Source: Prinia subflava (taxonomy: Eukaryota > Chordata > Aves > Passeriformes > Cisticolidae). Taken from it: a DNA stretch of 64,000 nt. Below the pieces are notes generated by a model. The model searched no databases. It saw only the letters and a program-made list of their open reading frames with translations, and was not told the origin of the DNA. The stretch spans positions 12,774,735 through 12,838,734 of the forward strand of contig NC_086253.1 in the NCBI RefSeq assembly GCF_021018805.1, written 5' to 3'. This document shows positions 52,901 to 63,959 of the stretch, in pieces. A program made the translations under genes and the position numbers. The stretch's first letter is position 1. Each line of letters starts with the position of its first letter.

Positions 52901-55041
52901 AACAGACACCCAACATCTCAGCTACATGGGGAATTACTAGTTCTTTTTCCACTATAATGCTTCCAGGACTGCAAAGAAAGCAGTTGTTATCAAAAGAATT
53001 AACATGCAAACTTTGAGAAGAAATTTTAAAAGATCAAGGTGCTATTGAGTGGTTTACAGCATAAACCCAGCACCAGGCCAGAGGGGTAGAAAAAGAAAGA
53101 AGTGGTCAAAGTTTTTTGAGCTTATCCTTTGAAAAGTAACAGACAAAAAATTAAAATAAGCTGCAGGAGTATTATCGTCACCTGTTTCCCATGGATACAT
53201 TCACTTCCTTGATGATTAATTACATTAAATCCAGTGTCACACTGTCTCACACATCTTTGTCTAAGTTGTGCTTAAACAACACCTTCTTTGGCCACTGTTG
53301 AAGACAGTAGAAATTTCCCTGTAGTAACTCCATGTCAACACAGAAATAATTTACAAAATGAACTAATAGTTACTTTCAAATAAACTATTTTTGTTAGAGT
53401 ACTGAGTATCCAGCAGAATAATTCAGGTGTATCTTCCTAGAAGAGCTATAAGTATAAAAATGCTATTTAAATCTAGAAAAATATTGATTATCTACTAGCA
53501 TGCAGCATAGCAAAATTTAAGAAAAAATATCAGGAAATATAACTGCAGGCAAATGATTTTAGGCTTTTCCCACATGACACCTCCCTCTTCATCTAAGTAA
53601 AGGACACACAGATCTTGTTAGAGTTATTATCCAGTTAAGGATTACATCTTTACCTGTTTGTATGTGTGGTTTTACACACATCAATAAGCCTGCTCAGTTT
53701 TACCTGAAACTAGCCAAGATGTACAGGTAAAACAAAACATATACATGTCACCTTAAAATAACACAAGAATTGGTAAACAGAGTAGTATTAAAGGTCCAAA
53801 GACCTAATATCCTTTCTAAAAGACAGGAGCTTTAAGAAAAGTTTAAAAACAAATCAGACACACAACAAGCACTCCAGCTTTTGGCAGGCAAACATCTGAG
53901 ATGAAGCCTTTGCCAAAAGCCAGCAAGTGTAGTAGTCATGGTTGTCTCTTTCTTTCCAGTAAGAATAGTTTATAATCCTTATAGACATACAAAACCCACA
54001 GAGAAATAAGAATAAATCATATTTTTTTGTCAGTCACAACAACTTATTTTAACCACTGGATTTGCAGTAACTTGTTCCTCCTGTAACTTTGGGTTTAAGA
54101 CCTCTTCAGTCTATGTGGTCCCCCTGAAGGGCTTTGTAAAAAATTTGCTACCTACTTTTTTAAACAGGAGTGATGCTCTTTTGTCACATGAAAAGGCATC
54201 AACCCTAATTCATCTTTCTAAAATTTTAAATCTATGCTTCTCATTATACCTGTTGTAATGCTTCTTTCATAACCATGGGACTTTTAATGTGTGACTGAAC
54301 ATACTTGAAGAACAGATTTTGTATGTCACCAACAGATGTTGCTGTGACATTTTATCCAAGTTGTTTGACCCTTAAGACATAACAAAATTCTTGTTCTCTG
54401 GCAAGCTGGGGTACCAGTTGAATTCCATTATTGATTTACATGACCTGCTATTGTAGCTGCATAGGAAATGCAAGGTTCCTCCCTGTAACAGAGCACTTCA
54501 AAAAAGACACCTCAACTCTCCAACTGCAAGTGTTGGCTGCTTGGTGTTCCTACCAACTGCAAGTGTTTATAACCAATGCTGTTAATCATAACAAATGTTC
54601 CATTTTATTACTACTACTGATTTTACTTTATCATCATTGTGATACTCACAGATCAGGGGTGAACTTGGCATGCAACTAATAGACAGCTAATGTGAAATCC
54701 CTGTCTTACTGTCCTAGAACCTGGATGGTAAACTGATGTAATTATAGCAGCAGGTTTTTCTGTTTTTTTCCTGTTTCTACCCCTGTCATTCTTCCTTTCC
54801 ACAATCTCCTTCCAAAGTCCTTCTCTTCAACCACTTCAGTACCCATTTCTCGTGTGCTGTCTGGCCTTGATTAAGAAGGATCACATCAGTTAAATTCTTG
54901 GCAATTTCTTCTCTTCTATTCTTATCAAATGAGAAGAGTATTAGTTATGGGACCTGGGAGAGGAGCTGGGATAGTTCTGCCCTTGTTTCATTCAGACTTA
55001 GTTTCTTGGGCAAAGCAGGTTTACAGATTACTCTGTTGTTC

Positions 55042-55170
55042 CAGTGGACTGCTCTCTCCCCAAAACACATGGATCCCCCATTCAGCAGTGAGACGGGAAT
55101 ATGATGGTTCAGTTCCTTTGGGTCCCAGGGAGTAAGGCACAGGTTGATGACCTGCTTTTGGCAGCAGACA
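55042..55170 (+). pseudogene. Possible degenerate retroviral reverse-transcriptase fragment
   Basis: In one plus frame 55140-55169 reads QVDDLLLAAD, which resembles the catalytic YVDD block of retroviral RT but lacks the Tyr codon. About 98 bp upstream, 55042-55056 reads QWTAL, and a one-base shift after it reads LPKTHGSP, resembling the WTxLPQGFxxSP block that precedes YVDD at about this distance. At least two frame changes are needed and nothing recognisable continues on either side. It is either a small dead ERV pol relic or a chance resemblance. Confidence 0.3.
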
Positions 55171-57939
55171 GCAGCACGTCAGACACGGTGTCCGTATGTC
55201 CGATCAGCTGCCCTCAGTGTGCACCACCTGCACTGCTGCAAAGGGGAAAGCAGGGAAAAACCCTGCTAATGGGGATCAGCAGACCTCACTCATCTGAGGC
55301 ACTGCTGCCCCTGTGACCCAAAGAATAGCTTCTCTTGTGGTGGTGTGGTTTAGGCTTGCACATGATACCCCTCTGCTCTACTCTCGACCCTCATTCTTTC
55401 ATTTTCTCATTGCTTACACAACACGTTTTGGTCCTTCCCCTTTTCTCAGTCTCTTATTTGCCCCTTAAAGACATCTGCCAGAAAAGAGGTTGTATTTTGG
55501 TAGTTACTGGTTATCTCCTGAGATGAAGAAGAAAAGGAAGGGATGAATGCAGGGGCAAAACTTTGTGGAAACTCAATTACTTAAATTATCTCACTTGATA
55601 TCATTGCTCTAAAACAATTACTAAGATTAATATTGTCAGCTCCATTTTAGGAGCTTTGATATACATGCATACTTTAGATTATTTCATAAAGAATGTAGTC
55701 ATCTGCTTTAAATACAGCAGACCTTTTGAAAATAATAGTTTTATATTTCTCTGACAAGTTATAATCCACAGTGAAATATATATTTGCATGAATAACCTGG
55801 ATCCATTAAGAGAAAGAAAAGGGATGTAGTCAGTAGAAAGAGTTGCAAATTTCCAATATTAATATGCAGATTTAAGCTAAGAGGTAAATGATTTAAAAGC
55901 ATTACTGTAGTCATCATTAAAATGAAGAATTCTGCTTTGTCATTATATCACTTACAAGCAGAAGGGCATTTTAATAAATCGCAACTCCTCCAGTCTCCTT
56001 AATACCTAGACTTTTCCTCCCCCATTTCTGCTGATAATGTGAATATCCAGATGATTTGTCTTGATTGTTGATTCACTCTCCTATTTTTTGAATTCCACTG
56101 TAGACTACACTCAAAATGAGTTACACTGTGTGCTACAACATATCTCAGAATTTAGTTTTATTCTTTTAGAATTAATAAAATCCAAAAGCACATGAACATA
56201 TGCAGTTATTTTGAAAAGCTTTTTATATCAGTTGTCTCTTTTTTATCGGAGTATCTAAATTTATAGTCCTTAGGGTGGCTCATGAAAGCCATCTTCCTGT
56301 AATCAGCAAGCCAGTGGCTAAAGCTCATTTCCCCAGACAACTCCTCTCCTGATGCCTTCTGCTCCAAAACCTACCTCCAACACCACTGGATTAGATTTCA
56401 AATCATTTTCAGAACATGTATGCTGAAAACATCCCAGAGTGCAGTTGGCACATTACCAGCAATAGTAAATGATGTGTATTTCAAGGCAGGTGGTGTTATT
56501 TTACTGGCATGTTTTATAATTTTTAAAACCAGTCTATGAGAGGTCCAGTTTCACTGCCGGTGCTGAGGTCTCCAGGTACTGTAGCAGGATTTTCAATAGT
56601 TCCTCATAGCAAGTGTGACATTATGCAACAGCACTGCAGATGCAGACTCTTTGCCAGCCATAGCTCTGGAAATATATCTACAGTTTTATCAGGCAGAAAA
56701 GAGCCCGTTCAAACTTGGCACCCAAAGGCATTTCTTCCCTGCCCAGCCATGGTGACACAGAAGTTTCCACCCAACCCTAGCTGGGTCCTGCATCCTGCTG
56801 GGTGCTCTGAGCACAGCTGGCAGGGCAGCCCCTTCCTTCATGGTCCTTGGAAAAGTGGTTCTCTGCCTCCTCAAAACTCTGCTGGCTCTGTGAAGCTAAA
56901 GAACTCTTCCCAAAACCTTGTTGCTTTTGTGTTCTTTCTTTTTTTAAGCATTGAACTGTATCTCTAAGTGTCTGAGGCTCCAACATTTATAGCATTCTTC
57001 ATTCAACACCAAACTGAGATAACATGGGAGTCTCTTCACTTGTGTGCTATTTCTTTTTCAGAGGGCTCTTCAGAACAAAAAAGGCCAATTTTCAGTTTCA
57101 AAATAGAAGAAACTGGATAGAGTTGCATTAATTTAATGCTAAAATATTATTAATTTTATATTTCAAGTGTTGATACACACTTCAAAAGTAATTTTGCAAG
57201 CATCTAGTTCGTGACTGAAAATGTTAAGGATAATATTCAAATGAAGTTTTTAAGAATAATTTGTAAAGCACTTATGTTTGGTATTTTGGTATTATAATCA
57301 GTCTCCTTTTTTGTAACCTCCTGTTTTTCATATGTCATTACAATAGAGCTAAACCAAATTTTTAACATTCTCTCAGCTGTACTGGGACCATGGTAAATTT
57401 ACTGGTGTGGAGAATGCAGCAGCTGTGATCACGCAAGCAAATAGTTTTATACATGGAACCTAAAGTAAGGACAAAATATTCTGTATCTGTGAAGCTGAGG
57501 CAATATGGAAGCACTGGAGTGTTTCAGTTAAACAGATGTGTGGGGTTTTTATTAGATCTACAAAGGTTATTGAGTTACAAAACACAGGGTCAAACACAGC
57601 GACTACTGGGGAAAAAAGCAGCAACGGAATCTGTGTTTTTATTAGTCAGTGTGAAAAGACTGTTGATAAGGGAGAGTCACAATGACTGAAAGCACCTTTC
57701 ACTTCCAAATGAGCCCTGCACAGAGTGGCTGGCACACCACAGCAGGCTGATTTGGTTAGTTCTGGATCACCATGTGTAATGTTATATGAGTTACCTTGCT
57801 GGAGAATTTGATTTATAAAAACTTCAAAGGTACAGCTATATTTACGCATACAGAGACAAATAAAAAAGGTGAGAAAAATTATTGCCAAGAGATTGTCTCC
57901 TATGAGAATATTCTGCTTCTAGAGTGGTATCAGAATCAG

Positions 57940-57956
57940 TGTCATGGGTAATGTAA

Positions 57957-57995
<39 letters not shown>

Positions 57996-58616
57996 TGTTT
58001 TTTATTTCAGCTGTTAAAACCAGGTGGGGCAGTGTTTCTCATATCTTTCACAACTGTCCACCCTCCAGGGGATATCTTCTGTTAATGGGCCATTAAGGCT
58101 CACCAGTTACATGACACATCACATCATCCCATTGTGAGATGCTCCACCCAGAGAGGGGGGAGCCAGCCATTCCTACCCAGATAAAAACTGAGCTGTAGGA
58201 ACACCAAGCAGCCTGTCTGCACTGGATTCCTGGAGGAAGACCAGACCCATTTTGCCAGCACTGGACCCTTTTTCTACAGGATCATCTCTACTCCAACAAA
58301 ACCACATTTGTTACTCCAGGAGAACTTATGTGAACTGCTTTCAACACCCTGACAAACAGGGTGTCAGGTAATATTTCCGACTCTCTCAGGGTTTTCTAGG
58401 ACTTTTGTCTCTTTGCTTGTTTGGGTTTTTTTTTGTACTACTGCATTTGTATTTTTAATATTCCTAGTAAAGAACTGTTGTTCCTATTCCCATATTTTAG
58501 CTTGAAAGCCCCTAATTTCAAAATTATAATAATTTGGATGGAGGGGGTTTACACTCTCCATTCCAAGGAGAGCTCCAACTTTCCCTGACGGATACCTGTC
58601 TTGCCAAACCAAGACA
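57940..58616 (+). mobile_element. Solo LTR, copy 2 (endogenous retrovirus, ERVL-like)
   Basis: This 677-bp element begins TGTCATGGGTAATG and ends CCAAACCAAGACA, homologous to 30778-31515. A TATA-like AGATAAAAAC lies at 58179-58188 and an AGTAAA signal at 58466-58471. Flanking 5-mers are ATCAG (57935-57939) and ATGAG (58617-58621), matching at four of five positions, so a 5-bp target duplication is likely and fits ERVL-type integrases. A 36-base A run (57958-57993) replaces part of U3. The element lies antisense to SLC2A9, ending 67 bp from the donor of the exon at 58684. Confidence 0.88.
57958..57993 (+). repeat. Poly(A) run of 36 inside LTR copy 2
   Basis: An uninterrupted A run lies 18 bp inside the 5' end of the LTR. 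Copy 1 has mixed sequence (CCAAAGAAAAAAGTTTTTTC) at this place. Probably an expanded short A tract; its length may be uncertain in assembly. Confidence 0.9.
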
Positions 58617-58683
58617 ATGAGGTATCTCCAGCCTGAATCCCTACAATAAACACACTTTATTGCAAAAAAGTAACATGTCATAC

Positions 58684-58816
58684 CTTTTTCTGCCTTGCTC
58701 CTGTTATGCTTTTCGAGTAGGAGGTACCGAGGACTTTCGGGAAGAAAAGGCAGAATCACAGCTTGTATCAATGATGGAACAATGATTACTCCAAACAAGA
58801 AAGGCCACCGAGATTC
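58684..58816 (-). CDS. SLC2A9: SLC2A9 coding exon (TM6 and PESPR loop)
   Basis: This is the most upstream coding exon in the window, 133 bp, encoding fragment residues 1-44 plus the first base of codon 45. It starts after a TTTGCAG acceptor and ends at AAAAAG|GTATGA. Residues 5-24 form a hydrophobic helix (TM6). PESPR at 26-30 is the sugar-porter signature at the start of the large intracellular loop, followed by a basic stretch ([13 protein letters not shown]). The frame enters in phase 0 and leaves in phase 1, which the next exon completes. A solo LTR ends only 67 bp beyond the donor (58616). An ORF running through this exon into both introns (58484-58912) is not a real protein boundary. 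Earlier exons must lie past 64000, because I find no matching exon in 58817-64000. Confidence 0.95.
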
Positions 58817-59693
58817 CTGCAAACGGATGCAAACAGGAGTCAGTAATACTCTCCCATAGTGACACTTGGAAGAAAAATACCTTTGATAGGAAACACTGTA
58901 ATTTTTTATCATTCAAAGTATTGTCCACCACCAAAGTGATGAGTTCCTCCTAAGCTTAGTAAGTGTTTTGAACACTTCCCTCTCAGATCACCTTACTCAA
59001 GGGCCAAGTCCCCAGACTACTTTCCACTGATAGTTTTTATTTTATTCTTTCACTTCAGCAAGGCTTACAGCACCACGTTCTGCATTGTATGGGATGTAAT
59101 GCACTCCTCAAACCTGAAATGGGGCCCAGGATAACCAAATAACTCCCAGAAATAATGAGCAGGGTATCTCCTAATCAAACTTTTCACTTGCCCTTGTAAG
59201 TTAGAGAGGTGTTTTTAAAAAATTCTCCTGGGATGGGAAAAACAACCTGACAAAGTGTTTTTTCAAGCAATTTAAAACTGAGGTAATCTGTCACCCTAAG
59301 AGCCTGCATTATCATGAAGGCTTCAAGACCCTATTTCTTCATTCCTTTTTTCTTTTTTTTTTTCAACTTGAGTGGAAAACTTAATGTAATATAGGTGAAT
59401 CAAAAGTAGTTAATATTGTTCTGGATTTTATTTTAAAAACCAGAAAACTAAAGTTAACACTTAAATAAGTCAATAATCACATAATCAAAGTGGGTACTGT
59501 TTTGTAAAGAATAACTTCGGAAAAATTTATAGGGTGTTAGAATTTTTCACAATACTTCCAGAAAAATATCTTACTCTTGATCAGCACATCATATTTTTGT
59601 AGGTTTTTCTCTACAATGTCAAAGACACTTCTTTAAGGAGAAAAAAAAATATATTCTTTGTATACTGTTATTATCAGCATTCTGCACACCTAT

Positions 59694-59737
59694 GGAGTGT
59701 AAGCTTATTCCACACCTGTGGAATAAGCTTACACTCC
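59694..59737. repeat. Near-perfect 44-bp palindrome (21-bp arms, 2-bp centre)
   Basis: GGAGTGTAAGCTTATTCCAC+A at 59694-59714 is exactly inverted at 59717-59737 around a CC centre. It contains two AAGCTT sites. Such a short centre allows cruciform or snap-back formation. It lies in SLC2A9 intronic sequence with no adjacent gene signals. Confidence 0.97.
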
Positions 59738-59990
59738 TTTTGAAGTTGCCTATAGAGTATGGCTTATAAGCTGGTCACATTTATCTCAAATAACTCTTCT
59801 TGAAAACAGTATTTTGAAAAAGTTATGAACAAGACTCTGAACTTACCCTTCACAATAAATAGCAAATCCTGCTACCATCATGAAAAGCCCTTTATTTTTG
59901 CTATGTAAGACATCAAATTTCCTTTATATCCTTTATTAAAGATTTGTTTTACTTTTTATCATGCTAACTTCTAAAACCTTAAGCTAAACT

Positions 59991-60016
59991 CATAAATACT
60001 CATAAATACTCATAAA
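59991..60016 (+). repeat. 10-bp tandem repeat
   Basis: CATAAATACT is repeated about 2.6 times. Confidence 0.9.
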
Positions 60017-61290
60017 CATGCTCCCACTTGCCATTTTGGCATGAATAGATCAGTAAGTCACAGAAGCCAATGGAAGCTTCTCCATCCATTTCAGATGATT
60101 TCATGTCTATTCAATGTCATGGAGTGTGTGTTCTACTTGCTTTTCTCTTAATTTACATTGTACAATCTTAACTCTCTCCTACCACTACAGGAAAGAAAGA
60201 GTAAGACCAATATAAGTTTAAAGGATTAATTAAAATTGCTGGAAATCAGGCTGAACTAGACCCTATAAAGAGAGAGAAGCAGGGAAAAGGAGGGTTTCAT
60301 AACCTCTTTGAGCAGGAATAGAGCAGGACATACATTGGGACAGTGCTCAGAAGGAAGTTAAAGGCAATAGACAGTATAGGTGACTTAGAAGACACTTAAA
60401 CACTTCAATTGTCAGCAGTAAGGAGAAGCACACAGGCACTGCTGGGAGAAATGAAAACTACATCCCATTTTATTTCAGGAAAAACTTAAAAGAGCATTAA
60501 ATGTTTTAATTACAGGAGACCTGATTTCATCACCCACTCAGAACTAGTACAAATAACATGTCAAGATGGTAAAATTTTCATTTTAAACTGTCACATTATG
60601 GATATTTGCTTAGGCTGGAGCATGAAAAACCTGGCTTTGATGTATTTACAAAAGACAGTTAAACAGTAGAGCAAGTTTGACAACCACAGACTCATTCAAA
60701 GGTTTATGTAATAAAGTGCAAAGCTGCAGAGACACAAGATTGGGTGGAAGGGAGGGAGAAAAACATGGCATGGATTTAGCTGTGAATGAGACAAGATTAT
60801 GGTGCACTGGAATACAGTAAAGAAAGTGTTTCCAGGTCAGAAAATCATCAGCTAAAATGCAGAAAATGGAGTTTATTGTAACCATCAAAAGGTGGAAAAG
60901 AAAGTGACGTGGGGAAATGTCAACAGGCACTGCTGACAGCTGAACTATCCATATCAAACTCAATAATCTGTTTAAGCACTATATTAAGTTACATTTAATA
61001 TTCTCAACAATTAGAAAGATTTTGATAAAATGTGAAGACATTCTTAACACAGACCAAGTTAACAATATACACAGAGATAAATTTTAAAGGGAGAACAGAA
61101 TTGTTAACAGGGTCATGCAACATTATTTTGGAAAGAAGTGCTGTAGTGCCCTGGACATGGGCACCCCTTTTTTGAAAGATCTGGCCAGTTAAATATCCCA
61201 GTATGAGATGGATAACAGGATCAAAAAGACTGAGTAAGGAAAACAGCAGCTGTGACAGGCTTCACTGTCTCTGCTTCTCTCTAAATAATT

Positions 61291-61540
61291 TCACAGAAAC
61301 AGAGAAACACGGAATGGTCTGGAAGGGACCTCAAAGATCATTTTGTTCTAATCTTTGCCATGGACAGGGACACCTTCCACTATCCCAGGTTGCTCAGAGT
61401 CCCATCCAGCCTGGCCTTGAACACTTCCAGGGCTAGGGCATCCACAGTATCTCTGGGCAGTCTGCTCCAGTGTCTCACCACTCTCATAGTGAAGGATTTC
61501 TTCCTAACATCTATGCTAAACCTCTCCTCTTTCAGTTTAA
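61291..61540 (-). mobile_element. CR1: CR1 LINE 3'-end fragment
   Basis: The plus strand reads GGAATGGTCTGGAAGGGACC, TCAAAGATCATTTTGTTC, GCCATGGACAGGGACACCTT, CCCAGGTTGCTCAGAGTCCC, ATCCAGCCTGGCCTTGAACA and CTCTCCTCTTTCAGTTTAA. This is the reverse complement of a well-kept CR1 3' end, about 250 bp. Confidence 0.95.
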
Positions 61541-62355
61541 TAAATAGATCTTATTTATTAATGTATTTATTTTAAAAGCATAATCTGGACATAGCTCTCA
61601 CTCCTCATTCACCATTGAGTATCAACCACTACTGCACAGTCAGGCTCCTTGTTTGCTCTCTGCACAGAGTTTGGATTTCTGTGCTGTGGAGATCCCCATG
61701 TCCCACTGAGCATCCTGACCTCGGGCAAGCTTCTCACATCCTATCTCCTGCCCATTCTAGAGCCACAGGGAAATGCCCATACCCCAAACACCTTCTCCTA
61801 GGCTCAGGCTGGACTTAGGATAGCACAGGGCACTCCCCAGACCTGCTCTGCATCCCTGTGCAACTTCCCTGCTGCCTCACAGAACTGTCAAGGGCTTGGC
61901 TACCTGTACTGCTTGAAACACGCAGGAGATGGTATCAAAATAAATACTCTTTCCCCCTTTATAGCATTCAGTGCCCAGGATGAACAGTGATCTCCCAGTG
62001 AGCAAGTCTGTTTTATCAGTCACTATTAAATAGTCACCATTTAAGTATTAATTCTGGAATTAATTCATTGGGAATGGGATTGTGATGAGTTTACTACAGT
62101 GCTGAACAACTTATAAACAGAAATGACCATTTAGTATAACTTTCTTGTGTAAAATTACATATTTTACCCATTTTATATGTGGGGAACAGAGACAAAAGCC
62201 TCTGGCATCCAATGCAAGGTATCAAAAATATCCAGGAAAGAGTGATTTGGTGGTCTCTTCTTTTTCATGTTCTATAAGAAGCAGGAACACTTTTAAAGTT
62301 TTAGTTTGGCAAAATATAATCACACACACAGACAGAAAGAATTATATCTAGTCTA

Positions 62356-62490
62356 AATTTCAGATGCCCTGAAGCATCTTGCTTCAGCCTCCTGCTGCAG
62401 CTACAGAAGGATGCAGGTCTCTGTGATATTCTGTGTCACATCTGCCAGTCCCCCAGGGACATCTAAAGTACCATAGGGCATCAAGATGAT
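62356..62490 (+). repeat. Left arm of 1.6-kb inverted pair
   Basis: About 135 bp, inverted at 63825-63959 with roughly 80% identity by eye. Shared blocks (as read in the right arm) include TTAGATGTCCCTG, GGGACTGGCAGATG, AGAGACCTGCATC and CAGGGCATCT. Each arm also has short inverted ends of its own (GATGCCCT and AGGGCATC), so it may be a small dispersed element. Confidence 0.8.
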
Positions 62491-62650
62491 TCTCTGTGCT
62501 TATATTCAAGCAATTGAATTTTGTCCTTTCTTGTAAAGACTTGGCACAAAAAATGCATATTAGAAATACTCCATTTGCCCCACAAAAAAATTGTACCCCT
62601 GCTCAGAATAGACTGGGTTAAGTTTATTAGGCATAGAAAGCCCAGAATAC

Positions 62651-62670
62651 TGGCTGCAGAGGATGCTAAT
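62651..62670 (+). repeat. 20-bp direct repeat, first copy
   Basis: TGGCTGCAGAGGATGCTAAT occurs here and again at 62992-63011, 341 bp further on, with no matching flanks. It might be a target-site-like or microhomology duplication. Confidence 0.9.
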
Positions 62671-62835
62671 ACTGCACAAGTTCAGCATTTCTCTATTTCT
62701 TTATTAATCTGCTACCATACCAAATAAAACACTCCTAAAAGTAAAGGACAACCACTCTGGCCTGGGGCCAAGGACTGAAAAAGCACTGAGATGGAACTAA
62801 TTTCTTGGCATTAGAACTGTCTTTTCTTCCTTTAG

Positions 62836-62920
62836 TCAAGGGTATGGCACACTGGTGATGACCATGAGGCAGCTGAGAAAAGAGAACTTCTACATCTCAG
62901 GCTTCAGAGCAGCTACTCAG
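62836..62920 (+). other. Exon-like segment on plus strand (hypothetical)
   Basis: An 85-bp stretch lies between a pyrimidine-rich acceptor (CTTTTCTTCCTTTAG) and a strong donor (CAG|GTAAGC). Two of the three frames are open; one reads QGYGTLVMTMRQLRKENFYI and onward. I recognise no protein. It could be an exon of a plus-strand noncoding RNA, or a chance pairing of splice-like sites. Confidence 0.2.
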
Positions 62921-62991
62921 GTAAGCTGCAGAACAACTGCCTTCCTCTTACCTTCCTTGTACCACTCCAAGCACTGCTCTACAACCTCCCC

Positions 62992-63011
62992 TGGCTGCAG
63001 AGGATGCTAAT
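62992..63011 (+). repeat. 20-bp direct repeat, second copy
   Basis: Exact second copy of 62651-62670. Confidence 0.9.
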
Positions 63012-63824
63012 CTCACAGTTAAATCCCTGCTGGACACAATTTTCTCCTTGCATGACCATTTCTGTAACACAATTTGTCAGAGTTACAAATTGCTTCCCTT
63101 CCTGTTTAAAACAGAGGCAGCTCAGATAATGTGTGTATTTCACCTCTGTTCTGCATCCAGATGTGTATTTTTACAGGCCACTACTACAGCTATAGCTCTG
63201 ACAAGAAGATTACTCAAGTATCAGTACCTTCCCAGGTAATAATCAGTACAGAAAGTCACCAGACTTAAGGCTGTACAAGTCTGATGTAAAATTCACAGAA
63301 ATCAGCAGGAGATTTTTGTTACTGAGTAAATGTCCCTTGGATGAGAATTTAAAACAGCTTTGAAAGTGTCTGGTGTCTGAGTCCCATGATTTTCTCTTCA
63401 CTAAATGGCATGTTAGATCATGTACATACTGAGAGGGAGAATTAAAGTATCTGCTACAAGTTCCCCAGATGGTTTTTTGCCCAACTTTTTATTGGAGTAA
63501 CAACTAACTTTTTGCTGCACACTTATATGGCATAATTTGTCTTCATTTCTTATTCATCTCCAAGAGAAGTAAAATTTCAGGGAAAAGCAATGGGAAATGG
63601 AAATCTTTTACATGGGATTATTATCAGCAGCCAGCATATACACTCGAGCTTATTTAGGAAGAAATATTAGAGGTATGCTGGAGATAGGCAAAACTTCTGA
63701 CAGAACTTCCTTGCTGTGATGGATTTAGACTGAGGTTAGCATGCATAAATAACAAAATATAAAAATAGTAAATTAAAATAATTAAGGAGGATAAGACTCA
63801 ATTTTTCAAACATAAGAACATACT

Positions 63825-63959
63825 ATCATTCTGATGCCCTTGGGTACCTTAGATGTCCCTGTGGGACTGGCAGATGCATCACATAGAACTCCAGAGACCT
63901 GCATCATTTTGAGACTGCAGTAGTAGATGAAGAAAAATGCTCCAGGGCATCTAGAAATT
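63825..63959 (-). repeat. Right arm of 1.6-kb inverted pair
   Basis: Reverse-complement partner of 62356-62490, separated from it by about 1.33 kb. The window ends 41 bases further on, so the outer flank cannot be fully examined. Confidence 0.8.

Larger units (their letters stand above)
49954..58683 (-). other. SLC2A9: SLC2A9 intron (8.7 kb)
   Basis: Donor GTATGA at 58683 and acceptor TTTGCAG at 49954. It holds a solo LTR (57940-58616) close to the donor and a possible retroviral RT scrap (55042-55170). ORFs at 54898-55526 and 56536-56967 are not genes. Confidence 0.9.

Noticed and set aside
56536..56967. 143-codon plus-strand ORF
   Set aside because: No recognised domain or splice signals; it lies within an SLC2A9 intron.
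30778..58616. One full provirus bounded by the two LTRs
   Set aside because: The LTRs are 27 kb apart, with five SLC2A9 exons and their introns between them, and each has its own flanks. They are separate solo LTRs.
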